Shown here: piece after piece, positions 1 to 11,610 of the stretch | Numbering within the stretch: position 1 is the first letter of the stretch | How the letters are laid out: the number at the start of each line of letters is the position of its first letter | Assembly: GCA_964019165.1 (NCBI GenBank) | Contig: OZ025271.1 | Location: 12,565,759-12,629,758, forward strand | DNA: 64,000 bases | Origin: Mastigias papua | Lineage: Eukaryota > Cnidaria > Scyphozoa > Rhizostomeae > Mastigiidae | Reading direction: 5' to 3' | Translations under genes and position numbers: made by a program | The notes under the pieces: generated by a model | What the model was told of the DNA's origin: nothing | The model's input: only the letters and a program-made list of their open reading frames with translations | Databases searched by the model: none

Positions 1-209
1 ACAAGGTATGGTTTTAATGGGAAAATATCACCAGCAACTAAAACATATGGGAGGATTCTAACACCTTGTTAAGTTGGCTTTGCGATTCCAAAACTGCTGG
101 GGTGGTACTCCGCAAACGTCAGGTTGACAAAACACTTACATAATTATCTCCACCAAACGCTCTTATGTCTACCATAATTAAGCAATGCTTTGTATCACAC
201 AATGCTAAA

Positions 210-1790
210 AGCACAAAGCTGTGGAACTTTCTTTCTTTCTGTCTTTCCAAAGTGCCTGTCATGTTACGTTAGCGATCATGAATCTCCACTTCTGTCTATC
301 TTTGCTAAATGCACTAACTCCACTACTTTGTACCGTCAACTGAAACTTTCTATTAAACAATCCATGAATTTCTTCCGCTGTCGTCCTTTAGCCCTCATAC
401 CAATTATAATTGTGAGCAAAAAGTCACTCTCCAATCCTTGTGCTCTTAGCATGTGACCATGAAATTGCAGCTGTCTCTTCTCAATACTTCTCATAAATCC
501 CCTTTCCAATCCCGCTCTTCTCAATACCTCTTCAGTTGTAACTATGTCCGTCCATTGTATCCTTAACATTCCTCTTACAAACCACATTTCAACCGTCCAT
601 GCCTCACATCCGTATAACAACTTTGACCTCGTGTTTCACAGTGTCAAATGCTTTCTCAGAGTCCACAAAACAGAGAAAAACAGTCTTCTGCATTTCAACA
701 GACTGTTCAATTATCATTCTTAAAGCAAATATTGCATTGGTGGTACCTTTCACTTTCATAAATCCATACTTTTCCTCCAAGATTCTCTCATTGATCTTTC
801 CTCTCAATCTATTCATTACTACTCTCAACAATACCTTATCAAGTTGATTCATAATGCTTATAGCTCTGTGTTTAGAGCATTCTAAAGCACCTGATTTCTT
901 TGGGATTGCAACGTATACTGATTCTTTCATAGCATTTGGTATATACCCACTCTCATAAATTCTGTTTGCTAAATCAGCTATTTTCCTTATTCGAAATTCC
1001 TCTGTAGCTTCTATCATCCCTATTACAATTTCATCTTCTCCTGCTACCTTTCCTTTTTTCATAGCCTTTATTGCTGCTCTTATTTCATCTTGCATAATTG
1101 GAGGGCCTGATAAAGTACCATCAAATTTTAGTATCTCTCTTCTATTATCATTATAAAGCATATTGACATATTCTTCCCATCTATTCTTTATTTCATCTAC
1201 TTCTACCAAGATGTTACCATCTTTATCTTTTATAATGTTGTTCCCTAGAGATCCCTTTCTTGCTTCCTAATTCTTTGATCTTATCATATACTCTTGGTGA
1301 ATTAGTCTTTTCCAAGTCCTCAATTTCATCACACTTTTGCAAAATCCACTCCTCTCTCCCTTCTCTACACTTTTTCTTAATTTCTTTATCTAGCTCTCTA
1401 TACTTTACAGTGCTTAACTTCCATTATCTTCTCTCATCTTCAAACTGAGTATGTCTTGTGTCATCCATGGTTGCCGTGTTGTTCTTGCCTTCTCAGATAA
1501 GACGTTTTCAGCTGTCTCTACTAGTGCCTTCTGTAAATTCTTCCATTCACGCTCCACCTCTTCCTCTTCATCCTCTGAAGCACCCTCACCTAGAACCTCA
1601 TACCTATGCTTCACATCAATTAAGTATTTCCTTCTCAATTTCTCTCCATTGAGATCTTTCCATTACTTCCTAACTTTATATGTCTTCCTCTTCCTTACCT
1701 TCTTTAACTTTACTTTCATTACTGCCACTACTGGGACATGATCACAATCTAAACTACAGTCTGCACCAGGATATGTCTTTGCTTGTGGAA
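210..1790 (-). mobile_element. RTE-type LINE, 5'-truncated and internally deleted
   Basis: Read on the minus strand, the remnant begins near 1790 with the end of an apurinic-type endonuclease (a GADC...DHVPV segment). It continues through the RTE linker (PWMTQDIL near 1450-1475) into reverse transcriptase fingers (KGKVAGEDEI, AIPKKS) and the first catalytic block FVDSEKAFD near 645-675. Directly after the TVKHE that follows, the reading jumps to the C-terminal LINE segment (LLYGCEAWTV, EMWF, MLRI.WTD, RQLQFHGHMLR, GRQRK). The palm block with the YADD motif is therefore missing, by a deletion with its junction near 615-630. Several frameshifts and stops break the reading frame. The element cannot encode an active enzyme. 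Family assignment rests on recognised motifs and is fairly secure; the exact 3' end on the low-coordinate side is not visible. Confidence 0.85.
604..1209 (-). pseudogene. Reverse transcriptase fingers/palm fragment of the RTE LINE
   Basis: This is the longest open piece of the LINE, 201 codons. It reads from a NRWEEYVNMLYND block, typical of the region before RTE reverse transcriptase, through KGKVAGEDEIV (variant of the usual KA.GPD), AIPKKSGALECSKHRAIS and GFMKVKGTTNAIF to CFVDSEKAFDTVKHE. The first catalytic aspartate is kept. The usual GFR.G motif is altered to GFMKVKG. The frame ends shortly after the deletion junction, so the segment is a fragment and not a gene. Conserved spacing between blocks supports reverse transcriptase rather than chance. 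Confidence 0.8.
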
Positions 1791-2810
1791 CTTTATGTAA
1801 ATGAAATCAGTCGAATAAGCTCTTTGGGACGTTCAGTTGAAATATGCTGTCCATCCAGGGCTTCAATGCAATTGGGATATTGCTACTCCTTTTTAAATTC
1901 TCGTACAATTTTGAGCGATTCTTGTGCATTTAAAGGCATTCATAAGTATGTTTCACTCAAAGTTGCCCATAATGCAGCACAGGTTTCTTTAATGATATTT
2001 GATATTGTTGCACGGCCAATTCCCAACCCAATTGCCTCTTGGCTATCTTAGGCCCTAACAAAAAGAGTAAATGCTCTAATTCTTCTGGTGCTAATTGAAG
2101 AAATCTAGAATATAAATAATAAAAGTAAGGAAGTTATAGTACTATCTGGTTTTATGGAGGGAAGATTTGGATGTTATGCCATATAGAGAAATCCAATCAT
2201 AAACTAACTCAGTAAATTCAAAGAAAACTTCCAAGTGTCTAGCCTTAGACGAGCATATGGCAACAATCAAGGGCAGGGGTCTAATCCAAAAAAGGCCTAC
2301 TAGAAGCTTGTAGAGGATACGGCTTAGAAAACTAACTTGTAAATTAAGAAACAGAAGATATATTACAAGAATTTTCCTGATTTCCTTACTTCCTTGGCTA
2401 ATGGCAATTAAGAGCATATATCATAAGCCGAAAAGGGGCTTTTTATCCTTTAAGAAAGAGGACAGGGTCTAGACCCTCAGGAGCCCTCCATAATTGGGTG
2501 CCTGAGCTGTCCTGTCACAAGAACCTTGTTTCTGAGTTCTAATGCAGAAATAGTGTTAACATTTGTTACCTGCAAAAATAATCTCTATCATGCAGTCTCA
2601 GCTCCCTCATCAAGGTGTTGCAAACACCAAGCTTTGCTCTGAGTAGAAATATCTTTCTTACCCAACATCTGTGTTGTCTTCTGCGTGTAATGTCTGTTTA
2701 TCGCAAGTAAACCATAGAGGCTGGATTCTCACAAGACAGCTTCCCAAGAAGAGGCCATTTTAACTGTAGCATCAAATTTTGCAATTTTACCAAAAGCAAG
2801 TCCATTTTAT
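1791..2810. other. Stretch without a recognised gene
   Basis: Both strands contain only short open frames without a recognisable family. A 123-codon frame at 1680-2051 partly overlaps the antisense of the LINE and has no known motif. I see no RNA gene or clear repeat structure here. Confidence 0.5.
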
Positions 2811-2946
2811 TAGCGACAGGAAGCGAAAGGCAGCGACAGGTAGCGAAAGCCAGCAATCTTAAAATCTAATGACCAGACGTGACAGGTAGCGGCAGTTGGG
2901 GACCTTAAAATCTAATGGGCAGTAGCGACAGGTAGCAGTAGCCCCC
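2811..2946. repeat. Irregular tandem cluster of AGCGACAGGTAGC units
   Basis: The motif AGCGACAGGTAGC and close variants recur about six times, interleaved with the phrase CTTAAAATCTAATG(A/G). A further copy of the combined motif (TTAAAATCTAATGACCAGTAGCGACAGGTAGC-like) lies 2.8 kb away at 5709-5760, immediately beyond the foldback element. The two occurrences are in direct orientation and bracket the intervening DNA. Confidence 0.7.
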
Positions 2947-5117
2947 AGATTTCTGTCAAAGGTAGCCATTTGGGTCTACTACTTACATAAGAAGAGATTT
3001 GATTTTTATCATTTTTTATCGCTGAGTTATTTAACTTTCTTGCCATCGCCATTCACAGCAATACTGTTGCTCCTCCCTGCTGGACCGCGTGTTATCAGTT
3101 TTGCGAGCGGTCCTGCAGGACGAAGTAGCTGTATGTGTTATCGCGAGGAGACTTTGGTTGCTGTTCTTCCTGGTAAGCATGCTCCACTTTCCTGAAATGG
3201 GTTTGATTTAAGATTTCCTGTATCTCCTTTGTCCATTTCATCCGTATTCTACTGTGGCGAGCCATTACTACCATATAGTTGCCGTGTGACTTGGAGGAAA
3301 ATTTTGTCGGTCTGCTTCCAGTTTACTGCTGTTTTCGCTTGATTTCATTTGCCAAGGAATCCTACTTTTCGAGGGTGATGTCGCTATGACAGATCTTCCT
3401 GAGCCGTTTCATTCTCTCTGCTAAACCATAGTGCTTTTGCCAGTAAGTTGTGATAAACCATATAGAAGATATTTTCATGTTGTATTTTGTGGTATATTAT
3501 GGTGTATTTCGCTTATTTCTTACGTTTTGTTACCTGACATGGGATAACTTTCGGGAAGCTTTCAGTTTGGGTTGTTTTTGCATGATGTGAAGTTCCAGTT
3601 TTATTTTGAGGAAAAAAAATTAAGGCGTGATAAAATATTGACCAGTAGCGTACTGAAATTGTTTTCTCTAACTTCCAAAGTTTTTCCGTGTTTTTCCTGT
3701 ATGAGGTTGTTCGTTGTGTTATCTATTATAACTCTGAAAGGTTTGAAGCCCTCCCCCTTATGGTTTAAGCAATAAAGAGGCTGCTATTCATCTTTCATGT
3801 CAAGTGTGATTAAAAGCAAACTACATGACTTGCTAAGTTTCTTGAGTGTTAGCCATATAGCGTTTTGGTATCCTTCAATCTTCATTCTGGTGTAGTTTAT
3901 CTAGAGACACGCGAGGGGATTCCCAAGTTCATCTCACGATTGCAGATACATTTGATCCTTTGTTTCCAAACAACTACATTATAGATTTGTGACTGCAAAG
4001 GGTTCTGGAAATTGTTCGGCAGATTCCTACTGGACTATTTAATAATTGCTGGGATTTTTAGCGTGCTGTTCACTTTCAGCTATGCTAGGCCACTCTGACA
4101 TTGTTTACAGTTGAGACCGGTCTGAGTTGAGATGTTGTTTGTAATTTCTAAATAGCTCTTTATGTTTGCAACAGTTATTTTAGGCTAGCGCTAGGATGTT
4201 ATCCAATTTAGTCTGTGGATTATTGCAGTTTGATACTCTGTTTCTGTTTCTTTTTCTTGCATTAGTTGAGGAAACAATCGTGTGCATTCTCTCCAAAATC
4301 TTGAGGGGCGTTTCATATTACTATCAGTCAACGTAGCTGATGCTTTACTTACTTCCAGTACAGTTTGTAGCTGAATCCCAGTACTCTTTATTTACAACAC
4401 TTTTATAGTTCTTTTCACTATGGATCGTAGTGTAACTTTTGAGGAGTCAAATTAGGGGTTCCTTTATCCTGAATGCTTCTTTGCTTGAAAACAGTTCCTA
4501 TAAATTCCATTAATGATTTCCATAGATCATTCTGTACATGATGATTCAGTTTAAGGGGATTACTTACTATTAGATAGCACGATCATCGCTATTGTGTAGA
4601 CTTGATTTTTCCGAGCCCCTTACCATCAACTCCCCCCACCCCAAATACTGTAATTGAGAATACTGAAATTACTCGAAACCTGATTTGAAGATTAATATTC
4701 TATAGGATGTTACCTGTACATAGCAGTATTCTATTACTTTTATGAAGTAACACTATGGAGTCCTCAGAGCTATTATAATTCGATACAAGCTAAGTTAATG
4801 GCTAAAGAAAGCTAATATACCAGTTACCAAAGGATTACTGGATGCAACCATATTGCAGGTTTATGGCTCAGATTTAATTGTGTACCTGTATGGAGACGAT
4901 TTGTGATCACCCACTAGGTCATAGCCGTAGTCATTCCTGTCAGTTGATGGGCTATATTGTATATGTTATACACTGTTACAATTATACTACTAGATTCCCC
5001 AACACTCTCTATATTAGAAGTGAAGTATGCAGGAGACAATACTTGATGTAGCTCTTTAATGTCTCACTGTAAAGAAAATTTTGAAGAATTATGTGCTTAT
5101 GTCATATACAGGAGACT
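2947..5117. other. Stretch without a recognised gene, bracketed by the AGCGACAGG motif
   Basis: No open frame longer than about 70 codons is convincing here, and no domain is recognisable. The stretch lies between the repeat cluster at 2811-2946 and the foldback element beginning at 5118. It may be the interior of a larger non-autonomous element, but no coding remnant supports this. Confidence 0.4.
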
Positions 5118-5711
5118 AGCTTAATACTGAAAGCCCGCTAAACACGTGCTCCCCTATCCCCAGTTCAAAAGGTTACAGATTAGCCTTGGAAAGACTAACG
5201 CTGTGCCCCCATCAAAGCTGCGTGGTCTGCATTTTTGAGGAGCAAGAATCCAAAAAGCTTGCATAGGATCAAGAGAAGGTGACATCATGGCCCTCTGTCA
5301 TGGAGCACGTGACCTTCGGCCTTGCATTGTGTAAATTGAGGAAAATTACGAGAAAAAATTATGCAAAAAATGCTCGGATACCTGCGCTAGGCTACGGGGC
5401 TTCTTGACATTCATCCTTTTTCTGTACAGCCCCGTAGCCTAGCGCAGGTATCCGAGCATTTTTTGCATAATTTTTTCTCGTAATTTTCCTCGATTTACAC
5501 AATGCAAGGCCGAAGGTCACGTGCTCCATGACAGAAGCCCATGATGTCACCTTCTCTTGATCCTATGCGAGCTTTTTGGATTCTTGCTCCTCAAAAATGC
5601 AGACCACGCAGCTTTGATGGGGGCACAGCGTTAGTCTTTCCAAGGCTAATCTGTAACCTTTTGAACTGGGGATAGGGGAGCACGTGTTTAGCGGGCTTTC
5701 AGTATTAAGCT
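5118..5711. repeat. Foldback (long inverted repeat) element, 283-bp arms
   Basis: The left arm (5118-5400) and right arm (5429-5711) are reverse complements of the same length, 283 bp, with about five mismatches found by eye, roughly 98 percent identity. They are separated by a 28-bp spacer. The arms contain no open frame. The near identity of the arms implies recent origin or ongoing homogenisation. The structure is that of a foldback element or MITE. A transcript through it would form a very long hairpin. No clear target-site duplication is visible at the ends, which read AGCTTAATACTG on both sides. Confidence 0.9.
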
Positions 5712-5760
5712 TTTAAAATCTAATGACCAGTAGCGACAGGTAGCAACAGGTGGCGATCCT
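5709..5760. repeat. Distant copy of the AGCGACAGGTAGC motif
   Basis: TTTTAAAATCTAATGACC followed by AGTAGCGACAGGTAGC repeats the sequence found at 2850-2940. It abuts the right end of the foldback element. Confidence 0.65.
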
Positions 5761-6294
5761 ATGGAAATCAGGCTGAAAAGAAGCTAATGACAATTCTCAA
5801 ATGCATATAATTGATTTCATCTGATGCTTCTACAGATCTGCCATGATGGAGCATATGTTTACAGAGTGCTTTTCCCTAATACCTAACTAGCCTGGCCCTA
5901 ACATTTTGCCCTGAGGTGTTAGTCTCATGCCTTCACTCCTCCCTCCCTCACTACCACTGGCACCATCAGTTTCATCACTGCCCAACTGTCAGGTTCAGCT
6001 GCCTACACGCCAAAGTTTACAACACAATCAATTTTCTTAACAAGAACCAATTTACCAACCCCCTCTACCCTGTGCATAGGTTTTCTTGAATGACAGTCTC
6101 ATTTACATGGTAAAGGAAGCGAGAAAACCAATCACAGGGATTTATGATACTCTTCAAAATACCGGAACAGAACCGACAATCACTTATCCGAGTGAGATGT
6201 ACAAAATTTGTTTACAGCCCTAAAGTTTCTTACAATGAGTTTCTTATAGAAAACAATTTGTGTAATATGAGACAATGATGATATAGACAGACTA

Positions 6295-6460
6295 AATCAA
6301 TCAATCAATCAATCAGTCAATCAATCAATCAATGAATCAATCAATCAATCAATCCATTGATCAATCAATCACTCAATAAATCTATTCAATGATCAATCAA
6401 TCAATCAATCATGAATCAATCAATCAATCAATCAATCATGAATCAATCAATCAATCAATC
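6295..6460. repeat. (TCAA)n microsatellite, imperfect
   Basis: About 165 bp are dominated by TCAA/AATC units interrupted by TGAATC and CATTGATC variants. This is simple-sequence DNA with no coding potential. Confidence 0.95.
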
Positions 6461-8040
6461 GATTTTCATTAAATCAACTGACTAATCACTCAAAAACTTA
6501 ACCACCATCACCACCATCACTATTGTCGTGAAATTGTCATACTGCTGATGGATGCTGAAATGGGTACGAAATGTCTACATCACAAATATGTTACCGGATA
6601 GTCTTCATTAAATCATCACTGCTCTTTTTCCATCATTTCCTTTCTAAATGGTTGTCATAAAACTGTGTTTCCTGATCAAGTTGTCCTGTTCACGGTCATC
6701 ATCGTTATCAGTCTTTAAAACAGTCGCATCAAACAACAACTTCGATCAACTCACCACTGTTCTGAAATCAATCTCGAGTTTCACGCCACATTGCACTATC
6801 TATAAGAATAAAGAAACTGGTAACTTCTTTGACATTCACAAACAATACATCAGCGCCATTATGATGGCAATTAGAGCCAAGGCTACTTTTCAGTTCAATT
6901 TCATTTTCACGCAATGAAGAGATACATTTGCTTGGCCCCCACATAAAAAATTGATGTTGCTCTGTCTGTTGGAACTACATCAACATCCACCATAAAACAG
7001 CTTTCCCAAAACAAAATAGATCACACACTGCCAGTACTGAATGGAATAAGCGCAACATATTGTTAAAACGCAACATATTGTTGTCTGATATATTTTAAAC
7101 GATGCTCAAGGGAAAGAAGAGTGCTGAAAACCAAAAAAACATTTCTTGAAGTTCAGGACAGAACGAAAAATGGCACCATGCTTTAGGCATACTGGAAAGC
7201 TTTTCTCGTCAGGCACTTGTTCAGTCTGTAATCTCATGAATTCCTAGCTCAACTTCTAAAATCCGACGATATCTGGCTTTGCTTAGAAAGCGACAAATAA
7301 AGCGGAGATATAACATCTTACTCCCATTTCCATCATAAACAACAGTGACTCATGAAATTGGTTGGGATTGTGCTGCATTTTGTAGTATTATCAAATTTTG
7401 GTGCAAAATCCGTAGCATTTAATATCTTTAATTTATTTGTGAATCATCTATCGCAATCATTGAGGAAAAAGATTGAAGTGACCAATTTTTCTATTAGGCA
7501 AACATTTTTAGAGTAGCAAAGTACTGCTTTAGTATCAGCGTGGCTGCTTCTTTCGGTTTACTACAGCTTAAATGTTTCTTTTGCTTGACAAAGAAAAAAG
7601 ATTAAAAAGAGTCTTTTCAAGAGAAATTTCGAAAGGTCGCTTTTTGAGTGGTGAATTTGCGGTTTTAGACTATTGTTCCTTTTCTTTCACGTTCGCGTTC
7701 GTTTTCACAAAACTGTGATAAGGGTAGGTTTCTTAGATTGGCACGATTTAATTTCTTGCGAACTTTGAACATAGCGAGATAAACAATTGATTCAAATATT
7801 CAGAAAGGGGATTGATGACTTAAAAGTAAGCACGCTAAGGAGGGAGTACATGCAAAAACATAATAAATCATGCAAGGGAGGGAGTTTAAAATTGAGTAAT
7901 ATTGAGCGTACATGTAGTTGAATGGTCCTTGAGAATTTTACACATGAAATCAACTAACCAAAGTCTCAAGCAAATTCTGACAACGTTGTTAAAAACCACC
8001 AGCAATCCTTGCTTCACATGTAGATCAGCCGAATGCCATG
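6461..8040. other. Stretch without a recognised gene; two dispersed-repeat matches
   Basis: No gene is recognised. The segment around 6840-6900 (containing CAGCGCCATTATGATGGCAATTAG) matches 13740-13800, where a close variant of the same phrase occurs, so both belong to a dispersed repeat. The segment around 7750-7795 (CGAACTTTGAACATAGCGAG, ATAAACAATTG) resembles 59906-59938 next to a MITE, suggesting another shared repeat. Confidence 0.45.
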
Positions 8041-8046
8041 CAAGCC

Positions 8047-8530
8047 GTACAGTAAATCCTTGAATAAGTCCCCACCTCCAAATAAGCGCCCTTCGAATAA
8101 GCCCCCACCTAAAAATCATTTTTGCAAATAAGCACCCCCTCAAATAAGTCCCCATGGGGCCTTATTCGAGGGTAGCATAATTATAGAATAATATCATATT
8201 TCAAGAAGTCCTCACAAGACAATAGCTGTACAGTATTACTTCCTTTGAATGCAGGCAAAAGAGGAGAGAGAAACGCGACTTTCGTGATAATAGAAACATT
8301 ACAATATATGTGAAATCTTCACACAACACTTTGTAACTCTTTTAACGATATCAGCTTCTCTAATTAGAAGCTCAAAATTTAGTTCATTGAAAAATTATGT
8401 CGTTTTTTATGTCAATCTTTCAGGAAAATGCCAGACTTTGAAGTAAGCCCCTCCCCTTGAATAAGCCCTCACTCAAAAATTAATTTTTGCAAATAAGCCC
8501 CAGGGGGCTTATTCGAGGAGGTAGGGTATG
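8047..8530. mobile_element. MITE-like element(s) of the AATAAGCCCC family
   Basis: The phrase AATAAG(T/C)CCCC recurs many times in the left block (8047-8180) and the right block (8440-8530). The left edge begins near AGTAAATCCTTGAATAAG. Both blocks end with a CTTATTCGAGG-type inverted terminus. The same motif family forms a cleaner element at 59939-60272, where the inverted ends and a TA duplication are visible. No protein is encoded. Whether 8047-8530 is one element or two adjacent copies is unclear. Confidence 0.6.
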
Positions 8531-9011
8531 CACGTATTTTTTTATATGAAACTAAAGTCCGGTGCTGGTAGGCAGTTTCTTAAATATTCTGGCCATTTTG
8601 CTATCAAAAGTGTCTTACATCTTTCCTAAATTTCCTAGGTAATGAATTTTCTTTGTGAAGCCCAAGGAGAGCAGAGATGTCTGCCTCCACTCCATCACGC
8701 TTTTGGCAAAAGAACATACATGTACTTCATGAAGAGGGCATTGCTTGCACATTCAAATTCGAGGTTAACAGGAATAGACAGCCTATTGAACTCTCCTGTA
8801 TTGTCAACTGTAATCAATTTTCAATTTTAAAATAGAGCCCTAACACAGTGATCAAGGAATTTTGTTTTCCCAGAATGACCAACTCTATTGAGATCTGTAA
8901 ACAGATAAGCTCATTGAACTTATTAAATGGCAAGTTGAAGTCAAAACAAATTATAAAATTGAAAAGTCTTGTGTGTGAAATTTACTGAGAATGAAAGCAA
9001 ATGGCGTATTG
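8531..9011. other. Stretch without a recognised gene
   Basis: I see nothing definable here. The open frame at 8642-8830 lacks any recognisable motif. Confidence 0.4.
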
Positions 9012-9494
9012 AGGGCCTGATTTTATGGAGAGAAAGTGCCTTGCTTTGACGGGAAGAGATAAATTTTCACCTACAATGGGGAAAGTTTCTATTGAGATTA
9101 CAGGAGGAAAATCATCCCCGCAAAGTGGGACAAATCTGGATGTGTTTGGCGCCAAAGCTTTAGTTTAACTTAAAGTTTAAGTGTATTGTCAAATTTATGC
9201 ATTCTTTATGTCGCGTGATTAACATACGTGCGTACTCACTCAGAATTTGACCAAGCTTGCAGGGATGTTTCGATTACACGTATATAGACAAAAAGCGCCT
9301 CGCTTTGCTGGGATCCCGGTTAAACAAAGGTGAGATCCTGCTTCTGAAAATTGTCCCCCCTGGCCGAGATGAACTTAAGATCTCATATAATTGCAAACTG
9401 TTTTCAACAAGAGCTTCACCAGAATCAGTGCATCGTTGTAGAACGTCCCGTCTTGGCAGAAAGGGGAACAATTTTCTCTATGTAATCAGGCCTT
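9012..9494. mobile_element. MITE with imperfect terminal inverted repeats of about 45 bp
   Basis: The left end (GGCCTGATTTTATGGAGAGAAA, then CTTTGACGGG) and the reverse complement of the right end (GGCCTGATTACATAGAGAAAA, then CAAGACGGG) match over about 45 bp with several changes. The interior, including the 87-codon frame at 9257-9520, has no recognisable protein. This looks like a non-autonomous DNA transposon. No unambiguous target duplication is seen. Confidence 0.65.
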
Positions 9495-9799
9495 CAGCAC
9501 AGTATTGCACTATACAGTGATGTTTAATTTCAAGATTGTTTTGACTTCAACTTGGAAAATTCAAATTGCACAATATAAAATTTTCTTAGCTTTTTCAATT
9601 TGGGTAGGGTTGTTCCTTAACTTTTTAAAAATTGAGCCTACCGTATCTTATAACCTGTTTCTTATAAAACAAAAAGGCCTGTACTCCATTTAGTTTCTCA
9701 AATACATGCAAAAAATATACTTTTCCGTTAAGAACAATTGCAAAAGCAGTTGAACCTAAACTTATCGAAGAACTTAGAAAATTAAATTATCTTAAAGTT

Positions 9800-10060
9800 A
9801 TGAAACAAGACTATAACTTTACAATGCAGATGGGTTCAAAACATCCATGGGTCTGAATGAGCCATTGAACATGAGTTGACAAGAATAGTATGATTTCAAA
9901 GACAGAAGTGAATTATTTCTCAGTACAAATTATACTCAAATTGGCAAAGAGAAATGTCACCCACTAAGAGCATCACCAAATGCAATTGTGATGAAAATGG
10001 CTTTATATACGCAAACTCACAATTTCTACTGTTTTCGTCGATTGCAAATATTCATTGCAC
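9800..10060. repeat. Dispersed repeat, copy A (partner at 13215-13450)
   Basis: Landmarks TTTACAATGCAGATGG, CCATGGGTCTGAATG, AATAGTATGATT and TATACGCAAACTCACAATTTCTAC are matched in the same order, with substitutions, at 13215-13450. This is an old duplicated or dispersed repeat with no coding content. Confidence 0.65.
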
Positions 10061-10510
10061 TAAGGATAATCAAAAACTGCCTGCGCTTGTAAGAATATCC
10101 CCTTTAATGGATTCAAGAAGCTTCTAAATGTAATGAACGCCTTTAAAACTTCACAGTTGAGCTACTATCCTCTCATATGAATGTTTCATAACCGCAAACA
10201 TGATCAAAAAGGATAAACAAACTATATGAAAAGGCTCTTAGGCTTACATATAAATATAGGGTGCCAACTTACGAACAACTCCTGACTAAAAATAAATCTG
10301 TAAAGTGATGTAAGCTGTAATCCGTAATCACTAAACATCACCCCTGATATTCAAAAGTTTAAGAAGGAAACAAAATCATGGAGATTAAACTCATGGGACT
10401 GCAGACTTCACAAGTTTTCTATAGATAACTTAGATTTTTTATGAATTCTGTTGGTATTAATTAGTTTGTAAATTAGCTATGTATATATTAACTAACTTGA
10501 AATAAAGCGT

Positions 10511-10665
10511 TCATTATCATATATATTGTATTATATATTATATTATACTATACTGCATTATATTATATTATATTATATTATATTATATTATATTATATTA
10601 CATTATATTATATCATATTATATTATTTCATATTATATTATATTACAGTACATTATACTAATACT
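10511..10665. repeat. (TATTA)n AT-rich microsatellite
   Basis: About 155 bp are composed almost entirely of TATTA/TATAT units. The 63-codon tyrosine/isoleucine-rich frame across it is an artefact of the repeat. Confidence 0.95.
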
Positions 10666-11141
10666 ATACTACAACCAAAAGACAAAGACTCAAGTGAAGA
10701 TGAAGACATTCTATTAGTTAATGGAAATAGAAAAAACAACGCTTCTTGACTTTCTAGCTCAACCCCAAACATATAGAGTGTTTGAATATTGTGAATAAAC
10801 ACGGTTATCATCTAAACTTCACAAGTTAAATTTCATATAAGCAAAGTGATAATCACTGGAATCAGGAGTTGTACAATATGCCAAATTGATTGGACCAAAT
10901 ATGAACAAGCTTCGGGTACATCATTTACACCAGCAAGAAGCCTGCTATTATGCCCACTGAAACAATCGCAAAGTTATGTATCGTGCTATCATTTTCATCA
11001 TATTTGGGCAACGTTCTCTGCAAAATCAGTATCTGCATATCACAAGAAAAGAACAATATTCGTGATCAAGCTCATCTTTCCAAGGCCTGTAAAGGTAACA
11101 GGATTTAGAAGAAACGAAAAGTGACAGTGCAAGAAAACAAC

Positions 11142-11215
11142 CGACCCAAGAGGGATTCGAACTTGCGACCCCTGATTTTGTACGTCAAGTGCTCTACCAA
11201 ATGAGCTATCGGGCC
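11142..11215 (-). other. tRNA-like body of the minus SINE unit (Pol III promoter)
   Basis: On the minus strand GGCCCGA pairs with TTGGGTC as a seven-base acceptor stem, allowing G-T pairs. A D-arm GCTC...GAGC encloses the A box TAGCTCATTTGG, and the B box is GTTCGAATCC. The anticodon and T stems pair poorly, so this is a tRNA-derived promoter rather than a working tRNA gene. Confidence 0.7.
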
Positions 11216-11469
11216 ACGCTTCCAAATCGTTACCCAAGGGTAAGTCATTTGCTCGCACCCTATCTTAACAAAGTTGCACAGGGGAGCCATCGCAGCTCCA
11301 TCGCAATGTAGCCGTGATGACCCCCCCCCTCCTTGTGTGAGCAGTCCTCTCTCAACAGCAGGTCCAATTCACTTTGCGATGGAGCTGCGAAGGCTCCCCT
11401 GTGCAAATTGGTTAAGAGAGGGGCAGTGCGAACAATTGACCTGCCCTTGAGCAATGATATGGAAGCGTG

Positions 11470-11545
11470 GCCCCATAGCTCAGTTGGTAGAGCACTTGAC
11501 ATACAAAGTCAGGGATCGCAAGTTCGGGTCCCGCTTGGGTCGGTT
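11470..11545 (+). other. tRNA-like body of the plus SINE unit (Pol III promoter)
   Basis: The A box TAGCTCAGTTGG is at 11476-11487 and a B-box-like AGTTCGGGTCC at 11521-11531. The anticodon arm TTGAC-ATACAAA-GTCAG pairs, but the T arm does not form a normal five-base stem. The shared flanks and tail with the minus copy favour a SINE promoter over a genuine tRNA gene. Confidence 0.7.
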
Positions 11546-11610
11546 ATTTTCTCGCATTTTCACTTTTCTTTTCCAACATCTATATTTTCGCAAGTGCATT
11601 CGTAAGTCCA

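Larger units (their letters stand above)
11095..11610. mobile_element. Head-to-head inverted pair of tRNA-derived SINE units
   Basis: Two copies of a roughly 215-230 bp unit face away from each other. The minus copy runs from about 11315 to 11100 and the plus copy from about 11367 to 11605. Each unit reads: GATGGAGCTGCGAnGGCTCCCC, then about 80 bp, then a tRNA-like body, then a shared tail with TCGGTT(A/G)TTTTCT and CACTTTTC. The arms differ at many positions, so the pair is not a recent perfect palindrome. The tRNA-like bodies keep RNA polymerase III A-box and B-box sequences. The centre (11316-11366) is a C-rich unique spacer. Related inverted arrangements occur near 21.7 kb and 33.4 kb. 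Confidence 0.75.

Noticed and set aside
6295..6460. A CRISPR-like array.
   Set aside because: The repeats are tetranucleotide microsatellite units without spacers, and the sequence is from an animal nuclear genome.
10526..10717. A tyrosine/isoleucine-rich open frame.
   Set aside because: It is a translation of the (TATTA)n microsatellite.
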